Assembly: GCF_016632335.1 (NCBI RefSeq)
Contig: NZ_JAEPBG010000001.1
Coordinates: 806,001-870,000 of the forward strand
Reading direction: 5' to 3'
From: Noviherbaspirillum pedocola
GTDB taxonomy: Bacteria > Pseudomonadota > Gammaproteobacteria > Burkholderiales > Burkholderiaceae_D
DNA length: 64,000 nt
Shown here: positions 52,449-63,180 of the stretch, in pieces
How positions within the stretch are numbered: position 1 is the stretch's first letter
Layout of the letters: every line of letters starts with the position of its first letter
Position numbers and translations under genes: made by a program
Notes under the pieces: model-generated
Told to the model about the DNA's origin: nothing
The model's database searches: none
What the model saw: the letters and a program-made list of their open reading frames with translations, nothing else

Positions 52449-52476
52449 TATGTGGCAAAGAAACGTAAAAGATTCA
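52449..52476 (-). promoter_or_regulatory. hrp-box-like promoter of ankyrin gene 2
   Basis: TGAATC-N15-CCACATA on the minus strand, ending 59 nt before the ATG. The second block matches the CCACNNA part of the HrpL consensus exactly; the first matches four of six bases of GGAACC. It lies just downstream of the secF terminators. Confidence 0.5.
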
Positions 52477-52489
52477 CGCGAACGCGTTG

Positions 52490-52520
52490 ACAATAAACAA
52501 ACGCCGGGTCGACCCGGCGT
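52490..52520 (-). terminator. Second terminator after secF
   Basis: A perfect 20-bp palindrome (half-site ACGCCGGGTC, 52501-52520) followed on the minus strand by TTTGTTTATT. It would stop sec operon transcription before ankyrin gene 2. Confidence 0.75.
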
Positions 52521-52564
52521 AAGGCACCTTGGCGCCAGACCGACAGCCATTGCAGCGCCGGTCG

Positions 52565-52595
52565 GAAAACAAGCCGGGAGCGCGCGGCGCTCCCG
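52565..52595 (-). terminator. First terminator after secF
   Basis: Hairpin CGGGAGCGC-cgc-GCGCTCCCG immediately after the secF stop, followed by GCTTGTTTTCC. Together with the palindrome at 52501 it forms a tandem terminator. Confidence 0.65.
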
Positions 52596-52600
52596 AACCT

Positions 52601-53545
52601 TCACACCACCGCGCCGCCGGTGGTGTCCTTTTCCTTGGCCGGCTTCAACAGATCCTCGCGCTTGACGCCCAGCCACATCGCCACCGCGGCAGCAACGAAC
52701 ACCGACGAATAGATGCCGAACAGAATGCCGATGGTCAGCGCGACGGCGAAGTAATGCAGCGTCGGGCCGCCGAAGATCAGCATCGACAGCACCATCACTT
52801 CAGTGGAGCCGTGGGTGATCACGGTGCGCGAGATGGTGCTGGTGATCGCATGGTTCATCACGTCGGCGGTAGAGAGCTTGCCATAGCGGCGGTCGCGGAA
52901 AGTTTCGCGCACCCGGTCGAACACCACCACCGATTCATTGACCGAATAGCCGAGCACCGCCAGCACTGCGGCCAGCACCGTCAGCGAGAACTCCCACTGG
53001 AAGAAGGCGAAGAAGCCAAGGATGATGACCACGTCATGCAGGTTGGCAATGATGGCAGCCACCGCGAACTTCCATTCGAAGCGGAAGGCAAGGTAGATCA
53101 TGATGCCGATGACCACCATGCCCAGCGCCATCAGGCCATCATGCGTGAGTTCGTCACCCACCTGCGGGCCGACGAACTCGACGCGACGCAATTCGGCGCC
53201 ATTATCCTGGGCCTTCAGGCCATCCATCACCTTCTGGCTGACCTGGGTCGAGTTCATGCCCTTTTGCGTCGGCAGGCGCACCAGCACATCCTGCGCGGTG
53301 CCGAAGCTCTGCACCTGGCTGTCGGCAAATCCCATGCCCTCGACCGACTTGCGTATCGCCTCGACATCGGCCGGATGCGAATAATGCATTTCCATCACGG
53401 TGCCGCCGGTGAATTCGATCGACAGATGCAATCCCTTGTGAAACAGGAAGAACACCGCGGCGATGAAGGTGATTGCCGAGATCGCGTTGAACACCAACGC
53501 GTGGCGCATGAAGGGAATGTCCCTCTTGATGCGGAAAAATTCCAT
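52601..53545 (-). CDS. secF: Protein translocase subunit SecF
   Basis: 314-aa inner-membrane protein with six predicted helices that works with SecD to drive late steps of Sec export using the proton gradient. It shows the N-terminal MEFFRIKRDIPFM, the periplasmic LSIEFTGGTVMEM, and the conserved GYSVNESVVVFDRVRE and SRTVITHGSTEVMVL in the helical bundle. It follows secD by 23 nt. It ends the conserved queA-tgt-yajC-secD-secF cluster, with tandem terminators after it. Confidence 0.97.
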   Translation of the reverse strand: MEFFRIKRDIPFMRHALVFNAISAITFIAAVFFLFHKGLHLSIEFTGGTVMEMHYSHPADVEAIRKSVEGMGFADSQVQSFGTAQDVLVRLPTQKGMNSTQVSQKVMDGLKAQDNGAELRRVEFVGPQVGDELTHDGLMALGMVVIGIMIYLAFRFEWKFAVAAIIANLHDVVIILGFFAFFQWEFSLTVLAAVLAVLGYSVNESVVVFDRVRETFRDRRYGKLSTADVMNHAITSTISRTVITHGSTEVMVLSMLIFGGPTLHYFAVALTIGILFGIYSSVFVAAAVAMWLGVKREDLLKPAKEKDTTGGAVV

Positions 53546-53568
53546 GACTGTGTTTCCCTATGCGTGGT

Positions 53569-55428
53569 TCAGGTGTTCGGCTTCCAGACCTGGCCGATCG
53601 AGATGCGCGAAAGCTTCTTGCGCCGGCCATACCAGAGGTTGGCTACGCCGCGCGATACGAACACCGAAGAGAAGATCGAGGTCGCGATGCCCAGGCAGTG
53701 CACCACCGCGAAGCCGCGGATCGGGCCGGAGCCGAAGATCAGCAGCGCCACGCCGGCGATCAGCGTGGTGACGTTCGAGTCCAGAATCGTCGCCCAGGCG
53801 CGGTCGAAGCCGACCGCGATGGCCGCATGCGGCGTGCTGCCGTTGCGCAGCTCCTCGCGGATGCGCTCGTTGATCAGCACGTTGGCGTCAATCGCCATGC
53901 CGAGCGTGAAGGCGATTGCCGCGATGCCGGGCAAGGTCAGCGTGGCCTGCAACAGCGACAGCGCCGCGATCAGCAGCAGCAGGTTCACCGCCAGCGCGAA
54001 CACCGAGAAGGCGCCGAACATCAGGTAGTAAATGATCATGAAGATCGCGATCGCGGCAAAGCCGTAGATCGTCGAATGGAAGCCCTTGGCGATGTTGTCG
54101 GCGCCGAGCTGCGGGCCGATGGTGCGTTCCTCGATGATCTCCATCGGCGCGGCCAGCGAGCCGGCGCGCAAGAGCAGCGCCAGGTCGGTAGCGGCCTGTG
54201 GCGAACCCATGCCGGTGATCTGGAAGCGCGCGCCGAGCTCATCGCGTATCGTGGCCACCGTCAGCACCTCGCCGCGGCCCTTCTCGAACAGCACGATGGC
54301 CATCAGCTTGCCGATCTTGTCGCGCGTGGCTTCGCGCATGCGCCGGCCGCCGTCGCCGTTCAGATCGATGCTGACCGCCGGCTGGTGGTTCTGGTCGAAG
54401 CTGGCGGTGGCATTGGAGATGTAGTCACCGGTGATGATCGGATCCTTGTACAGCACGACCGGGGCGCCGCGTCCGACCTTGAACAGCTCGGAGCCGAACG
54501 GGATCGTCGCGCTGTCTTCGGTCCCGCGCTGCACCGACTCATCCACGAAGCGCACTTCCAGCGTCGCGGTGCGGCCGATGATGTCCTTGGCCCGGGTCAC
54601 GTCCTGCACGCCCGGCAATTGCACCACGATGCGGTCCGCACCCTGGCGCTGGATCACCGGCTCGGCCACGCCCAGCTCATTGACGCGCTTACTCAGCGTG
54701 GAAATGTTCTGCTGTACCGCGTCTTCGAGCGTGCCCTTCAGCGCCTGCGGATTCAGGCTGACGATCAGCGACGGCTCGGTCGCCGTGCCGCCGTCCTTCA
54801 ATACCGCATCCGACAATTGCGCCGACAGGATGTCGCGCGCGGCGTTGCGAGACGCTTCGTCATTGAGCCGCACCTCGACGCTGTCGCCGCTGCGCGAGAT
54901 GCCGGCATAGCGCACTTTCTTGTCGATCAGGATGCTGCGCACGCTCGACTGCATGCCCTGCAGCCGCTTGTTGATCACCGCCTTGGTATCGACCTGCATC
55001 AGGAAATGCACGCCGCCGCGCAAGTCCAGGCCGAGATACATCGGGAAGGCATGCAGGCTCTGCAGCAGCGCCGGGGTATTGGGCAGCAGGTTGAAGGCCG
55101 CGACATAGGTCGGGTCGGCCGGGTCGGTGTTGAGTTCCTTCTCCAGCAGGCCCTTGGCCTTGAACTGGGTATCGGTGTCGGCAAAGCGCACCCGCACCGA
55201 GCCCTGATCGCCGGCGCTGTCGTAACTGATGGCCTGGTAAGGCAGGGCCGCCTTCTTCAACGCTGCCTCGACCTGACCGGTCAGGCTCGAATCGATCTTC
55301 ACCGTGGCCTTGGCGCTGCTGATCTGCAGCGCCGGCGACTCGCCGAAGAAATTGGGCAGGGTGTAGATCACGCCGAACAGCAGCGCGATCGCGATGAGGA
55401 TGTTTTTCCAGAGGGGATAGCGGTTCAT
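53569..55428 (-). CDS. secD: Protein translocase subunit SecD
   Basis: 619-aa RND-type membrane protein. It has an N-terminal helix (NILIAIALLFGVIYTLPNFFGE), a large periplasmic P1 region beginning GLDLRGGVHFLMQVD and the ELGVAEPVIQRQGADRIVVQLPGVQD block. Five C-terminal helices follow, with FTLGMAIDANVLINERIREEL. It recovers translocating proteins on the periplasmic side. The ATG at 55428 follows yajC by 64 nt; the longer open frame upstream overlaps yajC and is not family-like. Confidence 0.97.
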   Translation of the reverse strand: MNRYPLWKNILIAIALLFGVIYTLPNFFGESPALQISSAKATVKIDSSLTGQVEAALKKAALPYQAISYDSAGDQGSVRVRFADTDTQFKAKGLLEKELNTDPADPTYVAAFNLLPNTPALLQSLHAFPMYLGLDLRGGVHFLMQVDTKAVINKRLQGMQSSVRSILIDKKVRYAGISRSGDSVEVRLNDEASRNAARDILSAQLSDAVLKDGGTATEPSLIVSLNPQALKGTLEDAVQQNISTLSKRVNELGVAEPVIQRQGADRIVVQLPGVQDVTRAKDIIGRTATLEVRFVDESVQRGTEDSATIPFGSELFKVGRGAPVVLYKDPIITGDYISNATASFDQNHQPAVSIDLNGDGGRRMREATRDKIGKLMAIVLFEKGRGEVLTVATIRDELGARFQITGMGSPQAATDLALLLRAGSLAAPMEIIEERTIGPQLGADNIAKGFHSTIYGFAAIAIFMIIYYLMFGAFSVFALAVNLLLLIAALSLLQATLTLPGIAAIAFTLGMAIDANVLINERIREELRNGSTPHAAIAVGFDRAWATILDSNVTTLIAGVALLIFGSGPIRGFAVVHCLGIATSIFSSVFVSRGVANLWYGRRKKLSRISIGQVWKPNT

Positions 55429-55492
55429 GGCTGGGAAGGATGGAAAGCGGCGGCGGGGTTGGCCGCCGGGGCGGGACCCCGGCGTGGCGCGC

Positions 55493-55822
55493 TTACAGCG
55501 ACTTGATGGTGCCCTTGGGCAGCAGGGTAGTGACGGCGACTTTCTGCACCACGACTTCGGTGCCGTTGCCGATGTCCAGGGTGAGATAGGCATCGGCCAC
55601 CTTGGTCACACGGCCGAGCAGGCCGCCGGAGGTGACGACTTCATCTCCCTTGGCCAGCGCGTCCATCATCGATTTCTGTTCCTTTTGACGCCGCATCTGC
55701 GGACGAATCATCAGGAAGTACAGCACCACGAACATCAGGATGATGGGAAGGAAACTGGTCAGGCTGCCCTCGATGCCGGCGGCGCCGCCAGCCGCCTGGG
55801 CGTAGGCATTGGAAATGAACAT
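55493..55822 (-). CDS. yajC: Preprotein translocase subunit YajC
   Basis: 109-aa single-span membrane protein of the SecDF-YajC complex. One hydrophobic helix (FLPIILMFVVLYFLMIRP) is followed by the typical QMRRQKEQKSMMDALAKGDEVVTSGGLLGRV cytoplasmic domain. The ATG at 55822 opens the conserved N-terminus. In most proteobacteria it directly follows tgt; here ankyrin gene 3 intervenes, leaving 101 bp upstream for a separate promoter. Confidence 0.95.
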   Translation of the reverse strand: MFISNAYAQAAGGAAGIEGSLTSFLPIILMFVVLYFLMIRPQMRRQKEQKSMMDALAKGDEVVTSGGLLGRVTKVADAYLTLDIGNGTEVVVQKVAVTTLLPKGTIKSL

Positions 55823-55923
55823 CAACTGCTCTCCGTTATGGGTATGGTGGTGGTGGAACGTCGAAAGACCCGGCATTTTAGCACCGGATCATCGCGCATC
55901 CCGCACCGCGAAACGAAGAGCGA

Positions 55924-57435
55924 TCAGTGCGTGTTCCGGTCGAGCTCGGCAGCAAGCGCGTGCTCTTCCTCCTGCGTCAGGGTGTGATAGCGCAACAGGT
56001 CGTAGGTGTCCTGGCCGAAGGCATCCTGGTCTATGGCTTCCTGGGCCAGGCCCTCCTGGGCATCGAGCATCCGTTCAACGATGTCCAGCGCGGTGCGACC
56101 AAAGGCATCGACAGCGTTGGTATTGCAGCCTTTGGCAAGCAGCAACTGCACGGCTGTCTCATTGGCTGCCGCGCATGCGAGGTGCAATGATGTGCTTCCA
56201 GCACGATCAGCGGCATCCGGATTCGTGCCAGCGCTTAGCAACGCCGTCATTTCCTGGGTCTTGCCGAGCCGGATGGCGCAGAGCAACGGCGTATCGCCAT
56301 TCGCGTCCGGAATTTCCGTATCGGCGCCCTTTTTGAGCAGGGCCACGCACCTGTCCAGGCCCCTCTCCCTCTTGATCGCCAGATGCAGCGCCGTGTCGCG
56401 GGACTGATTCACGAGATTGATGACCGCGGGCACGGCAAGCAATTGCACCACTTCGGAAAAATCTCCCTGTACTGCCAGGTGCAACAGAGAATTGCCGTGG
56501 CCATCCAGTCTGGCGATGTCCGCGCCCGCCTCCATGAGACCGCGCAGCAAATGAAACCGATCTTCAAGCGCCGCTCGCTCAACCAGCTCTGCATCGCGCG
56601 CTTGCGCAGCGCTGGGTCGCCAACCTTGGCTGGCAATGACTTCAGCCACATCCAGCCGCGAACGCTCGATGGACTGAGCGAAGATCAGTTCAGTCAATTC
56701 GGCCGGGTCGCGCATTTTCGCAAGCAGGTCTGTGGGTATTTGAACAATGGCTCTGGCCCTGGTGCGATCCGGATTGAACAGCGTCAGCACGTAGCTGTTT
56801 GCATCGCTTTCATCGGTAATGACGAAACCATGTCGAAGCAGGTTGGCCAAACGCGAGCGCATTGCTTCATCGTCATCGGCCGACCTTTCGTCATTGCTCG
56901 AATCCACTGGTGGCAAGTCCGCATCAACACCGCCTGCCGGGGAGGACCGGGAATCGGACAGCGCGAAAGCATGGACCAGGTTGGATGTGATCGCTTGTTC
57001 ACCCCGCCGTGAATCCGCCCTGCCCCCCCGGGGCAAACGCGCGGCTTCCGGCGCCGTTGCAGGACTCAGGCGCACGCGCTTCGGCGACGGCTGCAACGGC
57101 AAAAAATGAAATGCGCTGCCAGCCGTACGCTTGCGGCTGTGTCCAGGAACCGTGTCTTGCGCATCGGCTTGCGCTGAAGAGGCGGCCGGGCCGCTCAGCC
57201 AGGAAATTCCGTATTCGACCTGAACATCATGCTCCGGGCTTTCTTTGCCGTCCTGTACCGGGGCGAACTTCTCCAGTATCGACAGCTCGCCATCCTGTGC
57301 ATGCACACTTGGCGCATGCCGATGGCCAGGATGCGCCGCTTCCCCGGACTGTGGCTGCGGAAAAGGTGGAATGGGCGATGGCGGCGTCGGGATGCTGCCA
57401 GTGCGATTGAAGCGTTGGTCTGCGGGTTGACTCAT
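55924..57435 (-). CDS. Ankyrin-repeat protein 3, candidate secreted effector
   Basis: 503-aa protein lacking a signal peptide. The first ~150 residues are disordered and Pro/Gln/His-rich. They include PSPKRVRLSP (residues 116-125), close to the c-Myc-type nuclear localisation signal, with RKRT at 101-104. About five ankyrin repeats occupy residues 285-449 (GNSLLHLAVQGDFSEVVQLL, GDTPLLCAIRLGKTQEMTALL, GSTSLHLACAAANETAVQLLL). A short acidic helical tail closes the protein. GGAG precedes the ATG at 57435. It splits the otherwise conserved tgt-yajC junction in the same orientation. Molecular function unknown; effector status inferred. Confidence 0.78.
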   Translation of the reverse strand: MSQPADQRFNRTGSIPTPPSPIPPFPQPQSGEAAHPGHRHAPSVHAQDGELSILEKFAPVQDGKESPEHDVQVEYGISWLSGPAASSAQADAQDTVPGHSRKRTAGSAFHFLPLQPSPKRVRLSPATAPEAARLPRGGRADSRRGEQAITSNLVHAFALSDSRSSPAGGVDADLPPVDSSNDERSADDDEAMRSRLANLLRHGFVITDESDANSYVLTLFNPDRTRARAIVQIPTDLLAKMRDPAELTELIFAQSIERSRLDVAEVIASQGWRPSAAQARDAELVERAALEDRFHLLRGLMEAGADIARLDGHGNSLLHLAVQGDFSEVVQLLAVPAVINLVNQSRDTALHLAIKRERGLDRCVALLKKGADTEIPDANGDTPLLCAIRLGKTQEMTALLSAGTNPDAADRAGSTSLHLACAAANETAVQLLLAKGCNTNAVDAFGRTALDIVERMLDAQEGLAQEAIDQDAFGQDTYDLLRYHTLTQEEEHALAAELDRNTH

Positions 57436-57489
57436 GCTCTCTCCTTTGCGGTAGGTGTGCGCTGCCGCCTTCAGCAAGCGCGGGACCTC

Positions 57490-57517
57490 TTAGGAAGAAT
57501 GCGCAAAAGCTTGTTCC
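57490..57517 (-). promoter_or_regulatory. hrp-box-like promoter of ankyrin gene 3
   Basis: GGAACA-N15-TTCCTAA on the minus strand, ending 54 nt before the ATG. The first block matches five of six positions of GGAACC. The second matches only two of five fixed positions of CCACNNA but shares the CTAA ending with the element of ankyrin gene 1. Confidence 0.4.
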
Positions 57518-57540
57518 CAGGCCGCCCCCGGATAGTGCGC

Positions 57541-57562
57541 CAGCTTGTGTTTGGACAAGCTG
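57541..57562 (-). terminator. Hairpin between tgt and ankyrin gene 3
   Basis: Stem CAGCTTGT/ACAAGCTG with a 6-nt loop, between the tgt stop and the hrp-box-like element. It has no T-run, so any termination would be partial. Confidence 0.35.
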
Positions 57563-57595
57563 CGCTCGTGCCACATGTCCGGCCTTCGCCCGCTT

Positions 57596-59741
<2,146 letters not shown>

Positions 59742-59885
59742 GCGATGGGACGGGTATCGGAGCGGGTCTGGAACTGCTATGGTTACAGCCCTGAGTTGAA
59801 GCCTTAACAAGCAGCCTGGCAAAGCCGGCGCCGCAGGCACAAAAGTCCGCTATTTTACGCCGAGCCGCCCGAGTTCTTCCCGTAC

Positions 59886-61982
59886 ATGCCCGAAACCAAG
59901 CAAAAGACCGAACCCTCCGCCAAGACTTCCCGAGCGGCCCGCTCCGGCAAGCTGGAAGACAAGCTGGCCCGCCTGGGCCTCAGATCCGACATGGATTTCG
60001 TGCTGCATTTGCCGATGCGCTACGAGGACGAGACCATCGTCGTGGACATGCATGACGCCGGTTTCATGAGCGGCGGCGCGGCCCAGGTCGAAGGCGTGGT
60101 CACCGATTGCGAAGTGCAGTACCGGCCGCGGCGCCAGCTGGTGGTGACGATCGCGGACGACACCGGCCAGGTCACGATGCGCTTCCTGAATTTCTACGGC
60201 AGCCAGGCCAAGCAGCTGGCCGTGGGCAACCGGGTGCGCGCCCGCGGCGAAGTGCGTCATGGCTTCTTCGGCGCGGAGATGGTGCATCCGGCCTACAAGG
60301 TCATCAACGAAGGCGCGCCGCTGCCGGACGTATTGACGCCGGTGTATCCGAGCGGCGAAGGCGTGTCGCAGACGGCGTTGCGGCGCGCGATCGAAACCGC
60401 GCTTGCGCGCGCTAACCTTGCGGATACCCTGCCCCTTGCGCTGCGCGACGCGCTGGGCCTGATGCCTTTCGCCGACGCGGTGCGGCTGCTGCATCATCCG
60501 CCGCCGGACGTCGACGAGATGGCGCTGGAAGACCGCAGCCATCCGGCCTGGATGCGCATGAAGTTCGATGAGTTGCTGGCGCAGCAGCTCTCGTTGAAGC
60601 GTGCCCAGGAGGCGCGACGCAGCAAGGGTGCGGTGCCGCTCACGGTCGTGGGCGCGCTGTCGAAGGATCTGCTGGCAACGCTGCCGTTTTCGCTGACACG
60701 GGCGCAGCAGAAGGTGCTGGCCGAGATCCGCAACGACCTCGTCGCGCCGCATCCGATGCAGCGGCTGCTGCAGGGCGATGTGGGCAGCGGCAAGACCGTG
60801 GTCGCGGCGCTGGCCGCGGCCCAGGCCATCGACAGCGGCTGTCAGGCCGCCTTAATGGCGCCGACCGAGATCCTGGCCGAGCAGCACTTCCGCAAGATCG
60901 CCGCGTGGATGGAGCCGCTGGGCGTCAAGGTAGCCTGGCTCACCGGCAGCCAGAAAAAGAAGGAAAAGACCGAGTCGCTGGCGCTGGTGGAAGCCGGTGT
61001 GGCGCAGCTCGTCGTCGGCACCCATGCATTGATCCAGGAAGCCGTAGCGTTCGCGCGGCTTGGCCTGGTGATCATTGACGAACAGCATCGCTTCGGCGTC
61101 GGCCAGCGGCTGGCCTTGCGCAACAAGGGGGCGGAAGGCGAGGAAGAGGCGTCGCGCATCGTGCCGCATCAACTGATGATGTCGGCCACGCCGATACCGC
61201 GCACGCTGGCGATGACGTATTACGCCGACCTGGAAGTCTCGGTGATCGACGAACTGCCGCCGGGCCGCACGCCCATCGTCACCCGCGTCATCGACCAGAA
61301 CCGGCGCGAAGAGGTCATCGCGCGGGTGCATGCGGCCGCGCTCGAGGGCCGGCAGGTGTACTGGGTTTGCCCGCTGATCGAGGAATCCGAAGCGCTGCAA
61401 TTGCAGACCGCGACCGATACCCATGCCACGCTGGCCGCGGCCCTGCCCGATCTGCGCGTGGGCCTGGTGCACGGGCGCATGAAGCCGGCGGAGAAGGCCG
61501 AGGTGATGGATGCCTTTCTGCGCGCGGAAATCCATGTGCTGGTGGCCACCACGGTGATCGAGGTGGGCGTCGATGTGCCGAATGCCTCGCTGATGGTGAT
61601 CGAGCATGCCGAGCGCTTCGGGCTGTCGCAGCTGCACCAGTTGCGTGGACGTGTCGGTCGCGGCAGCGCGGCCAGCGTGTGCGTGCTGCTGTACCAGTCG
61701 CCGCTGGGACCGGTGGCGCGCCAGCGTCTGGTGACGATGCGCGAAACCACCGATGGTTTCGAAATCGCCCGGCGCGATCTGGAAATCCGTGGCCCGGGTG
61801 AATTCCTCGGCGCGCGCCAGTCGGGCCAGGCGCTGCTGCGCTTTGCCGATCTGGAGCATGACAGCGTGCTGGTCGAAGGCGCGCGCGAAGCGGCGCAGCG
61901 GCTGCTGCGCGAGGACTTGGCTACGGTGGAAGCGCATCTGGCGCGCTGGCTGGGTTCACGCGAGGAATATCTGAAGGTGTGA
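59886..61982 (+). CDS. recG: ATP-dependent DNA helicase RecG
   Basis: 698-aa double-stranded DNA translocase that remodels stalled forks and Holliday junctions. The N-terminal wedge/OB domain covers about residues 50-160. The helicase core has Walker A LLQGDVGSGKTVVA near residue 300, MAPTEILAEQHF, DEQHRFGVGQR near 397 and SATPIPRTL. Motifs V/VI follow (ATTVIEVGVDVPNASLMVIEHAERFGLSQLHQLRGRVGRG). The C-terminal block includes RDLEIRGPGEFLGARQSG. The start at 59886 follows a short intergenic region shared with queA. Confidence 0.96.
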   Translation: MPETKQKTEPSAKTSRAARSGKLEDKLARLGLRSDMDFVLHLPMRYEDETIVVDMHDAGFMSGGAAQVEGVVTDCEVQYRPRRQLVVTIADDTGQVTMRFLNFYGSQAKQLAVGNRVRARGEVRHGFFGAEMVHPAYKVINEGAPLPDVLTPVYPSGEGVSQTALRRAIETALARANLADTLPLALRDALGLMPFADAVRLLHHPPPDVDEMALEDRSHPAWMRMKFDELLAQQLSLKRAQEARRSKGAVPLTVVGALSKDLLATLPFSLTRAQQKVLAEIRNDLVAPHPMQRLLQGDVGSGKTVVAALAAAQAIDSGCQAALMAPTEILAEQHFRKIAAWMEPLGVKVAWLTGSQKKKEKTESLALVEAGVAQLVVGTHALIQEAVAFARLGLVIIDEQHRFGVGQRLALRNKGAEGEEEASRIVPHQLMMSATPIPRTLAMTYYADLEVSVIDELPPGRTPIVTRVIDQNRREEVIARVHAAALEGRQVYWVCPLIEESEALQLQTATDTHATLAAALPDLRVGLVHGRMKPAEKAEVMDAFLRAEIHVLVATTVIEVGVDVPNASLMVIEHAERFGLSQLHQLRGRVGRGSAASVCVLLYQSPLGPVARQRLVTMRETTDGFEIARRDLEIRGPGEFLGARQSGQALLRFADLEHDSVLVEGAREAAQRLLREDLATVEAHLARWLGSREEYLKV

Positions 61983-62000
61983 GCGCGTCCCGCTTTGGAG

Positions 62001-62100
62001 CGGCAGTGCGAAGGTTGGGCTGACGCAGGAAGCCCAACAATAGCGCCGGCGGTTGATCGAGCTTCACGTTGGGCTTGTCAGCCCAACCTACGAACTGCCG
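62001..62100. repeat. REP-like palindromic element, second copy
   Basis: Two hairpins GTTGGGCT...AGCCCAAC at 62014-62038 (loop with GCAGGA) and 62068-62087 repeat the pattern found at 26629-26699. Outer arms CGGCAGT (62001-62007) and ACTGCCG (62094-62100) extend the inverted symmetry. It fills most of the recG-oxyR gap. Confidence 0.8.
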
Positions 62101-62147
62101 TAAAGTGCGAACGCCTCCATGCGCAAGCTGTGTCATGATGGCGCCCC

Positions 62148-63095
62148 ATGACGCTCACTGAATTGAAATACATCGTCGCGGTCGCCCGCGAAAAGCACTT
62201 CGGCCATGCGGCCGAAGCCTGTTTCGTCGCGCAGCCGACGCTCTCCGTGGCTATCAAGAAGCTCGAAGATGAACTCGGCGTGATCATCTTTGAGCGCGGC
62301 GGTTCCGAGATTTCCACCACGCCGCTGGGCGCGCAGATCGTGGCCCAGGCCGAGCGCGTGCTGGAGCAGACCGCGGCCATCCGCGAAATCGCCAAGCAGA
62401 ACAAGGACCCGCTGGTCGGCCAGCTGCGCCTGGGCGTGATCTACACCATCGCGCCCTACCTGTTGCCACAACTCGTGAAGACCATGATCGAGCGGGTACC
62501 GAAGATGCCGCTGATCCTGCAGGAAAACTTCACCACCAAGCTGATCGAGATGCTGCGCCAGGGCGACCTGGATGCGGCGATCATGGCCCTGCCCTTTCCG
62601 CATCCGGGCCTGCTGGTGCAGCCGCTGTATGACGAGCCTTTCGTGGTCGCGGTGCCGCGTCAGCATCCCTGGGCGCAGCATGCGGCCATCAATTCGAATG
62701 CGTTGAAGGCCGAGACCATGCTGCTGCTTGGCAACGGCCATTGCTTCCGCGACCAGGTGCTGGAAGTCTGCCCGGAGATGTCGCGCTTCTCGACCTCCGG
62801 CGACGGCATCGCGCGTAGCTTCGAAGGCTCATCGCTGGAAACCATCCGCCACATGGTGGCATCAGGCATCGGCATCACGGTGCTGCCCACGGCGTCAGTG
62901 CCGGACATGCAGGAACAGGGCGGCATGCTGCGCTACATCCCGTTCGAGGAACCGGTGCCGTCACGGCGCGTGGTCATTGCCTGGCGCAAGAGCTTCACCC
63001 GGCCGCAAGCGATCGAGGCGGTGCGCCAGGCGGTGCTGGCCTGCAATCTGCACGGCGCGCAGATGCTGCCGGATGCGCAGCCCGAGGAAGACTGA
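62148..63095 (+). CDS. oxyR: Hydrogen peroxide-sensing LysR-type regulator OxyR
   Basis: 315-aa LTTR. The N-terminal winged helix-turn-helix reads MTLTELKYIVAVAREKHFGHAAEACFVAQPTLSVAIKKLE. The effector domain contains the redox cysteines C199 and C208 in GHCFRDQVLEVC, at the same positions as in E. coli OxyR, so disulphide sensing is expected. It activates catalase and peroxidase genes. Located next to recG, a pairing also seen in other Burkholderiales. A strong terminator follows. Confidence 0.95.
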   Translation: MTLTELKYIVAVAREKHFGHAAEACFVAQPTLSVAIKKLEDELGVIIFERGGSEISTTPLGAQIVAQAERVLEQTAAIREIAKQNKDPLVGQLRLGVIYTIAPYLLPQLVKTMIERVPKMPLILQENFTTKLIEMLRQGDLDAAIMALPFPHPGLLVQPLYDEPFVVAVPRQHPWAQHAAINSNALKAETMLLLGNGHCFRDQVLEVCPEMSRFSTSGDGIARSFEGSSLETIRHMVASGIGITVLPTASVPDMQEQGGMLRYIPFEEPVPSRRVVIAWRKSFTRPQAIEAVRQAVLACNLHGAQMLPDAQPEED

Positions 63096-63149
63096 AAAGC
63101 TAAAGCCGGCGGCACGGACAAGCCGGACCGCCGGCAATGCTGCAATGCG

Positions 63150-63180
63150 AGGCGCGGACCACGTCCGCGCCTTTCTTCTT
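63150..63180 (+). terminator. Intrinsic terminator of oxyR
   Basis: Hairpin AGGCGCGGAC-cac-GTCCGCGCCT followed by TTCTTCTT, 55 nt after the oxyR stop and touching the convergent ugpB 3' end. Confidence 0.8.

Noticed and set aside
52501-52520. Perfect 20-bp palindrome as an operator
   Set aside because: Its position after secF and the T-rich tract downstream on the minus strand make a terminator the simpler reading.
53560-55506. 648-aa open frame antisense to secD
   Set aside because: Shadow of secD codon bias; no motif or ribosome binding site.
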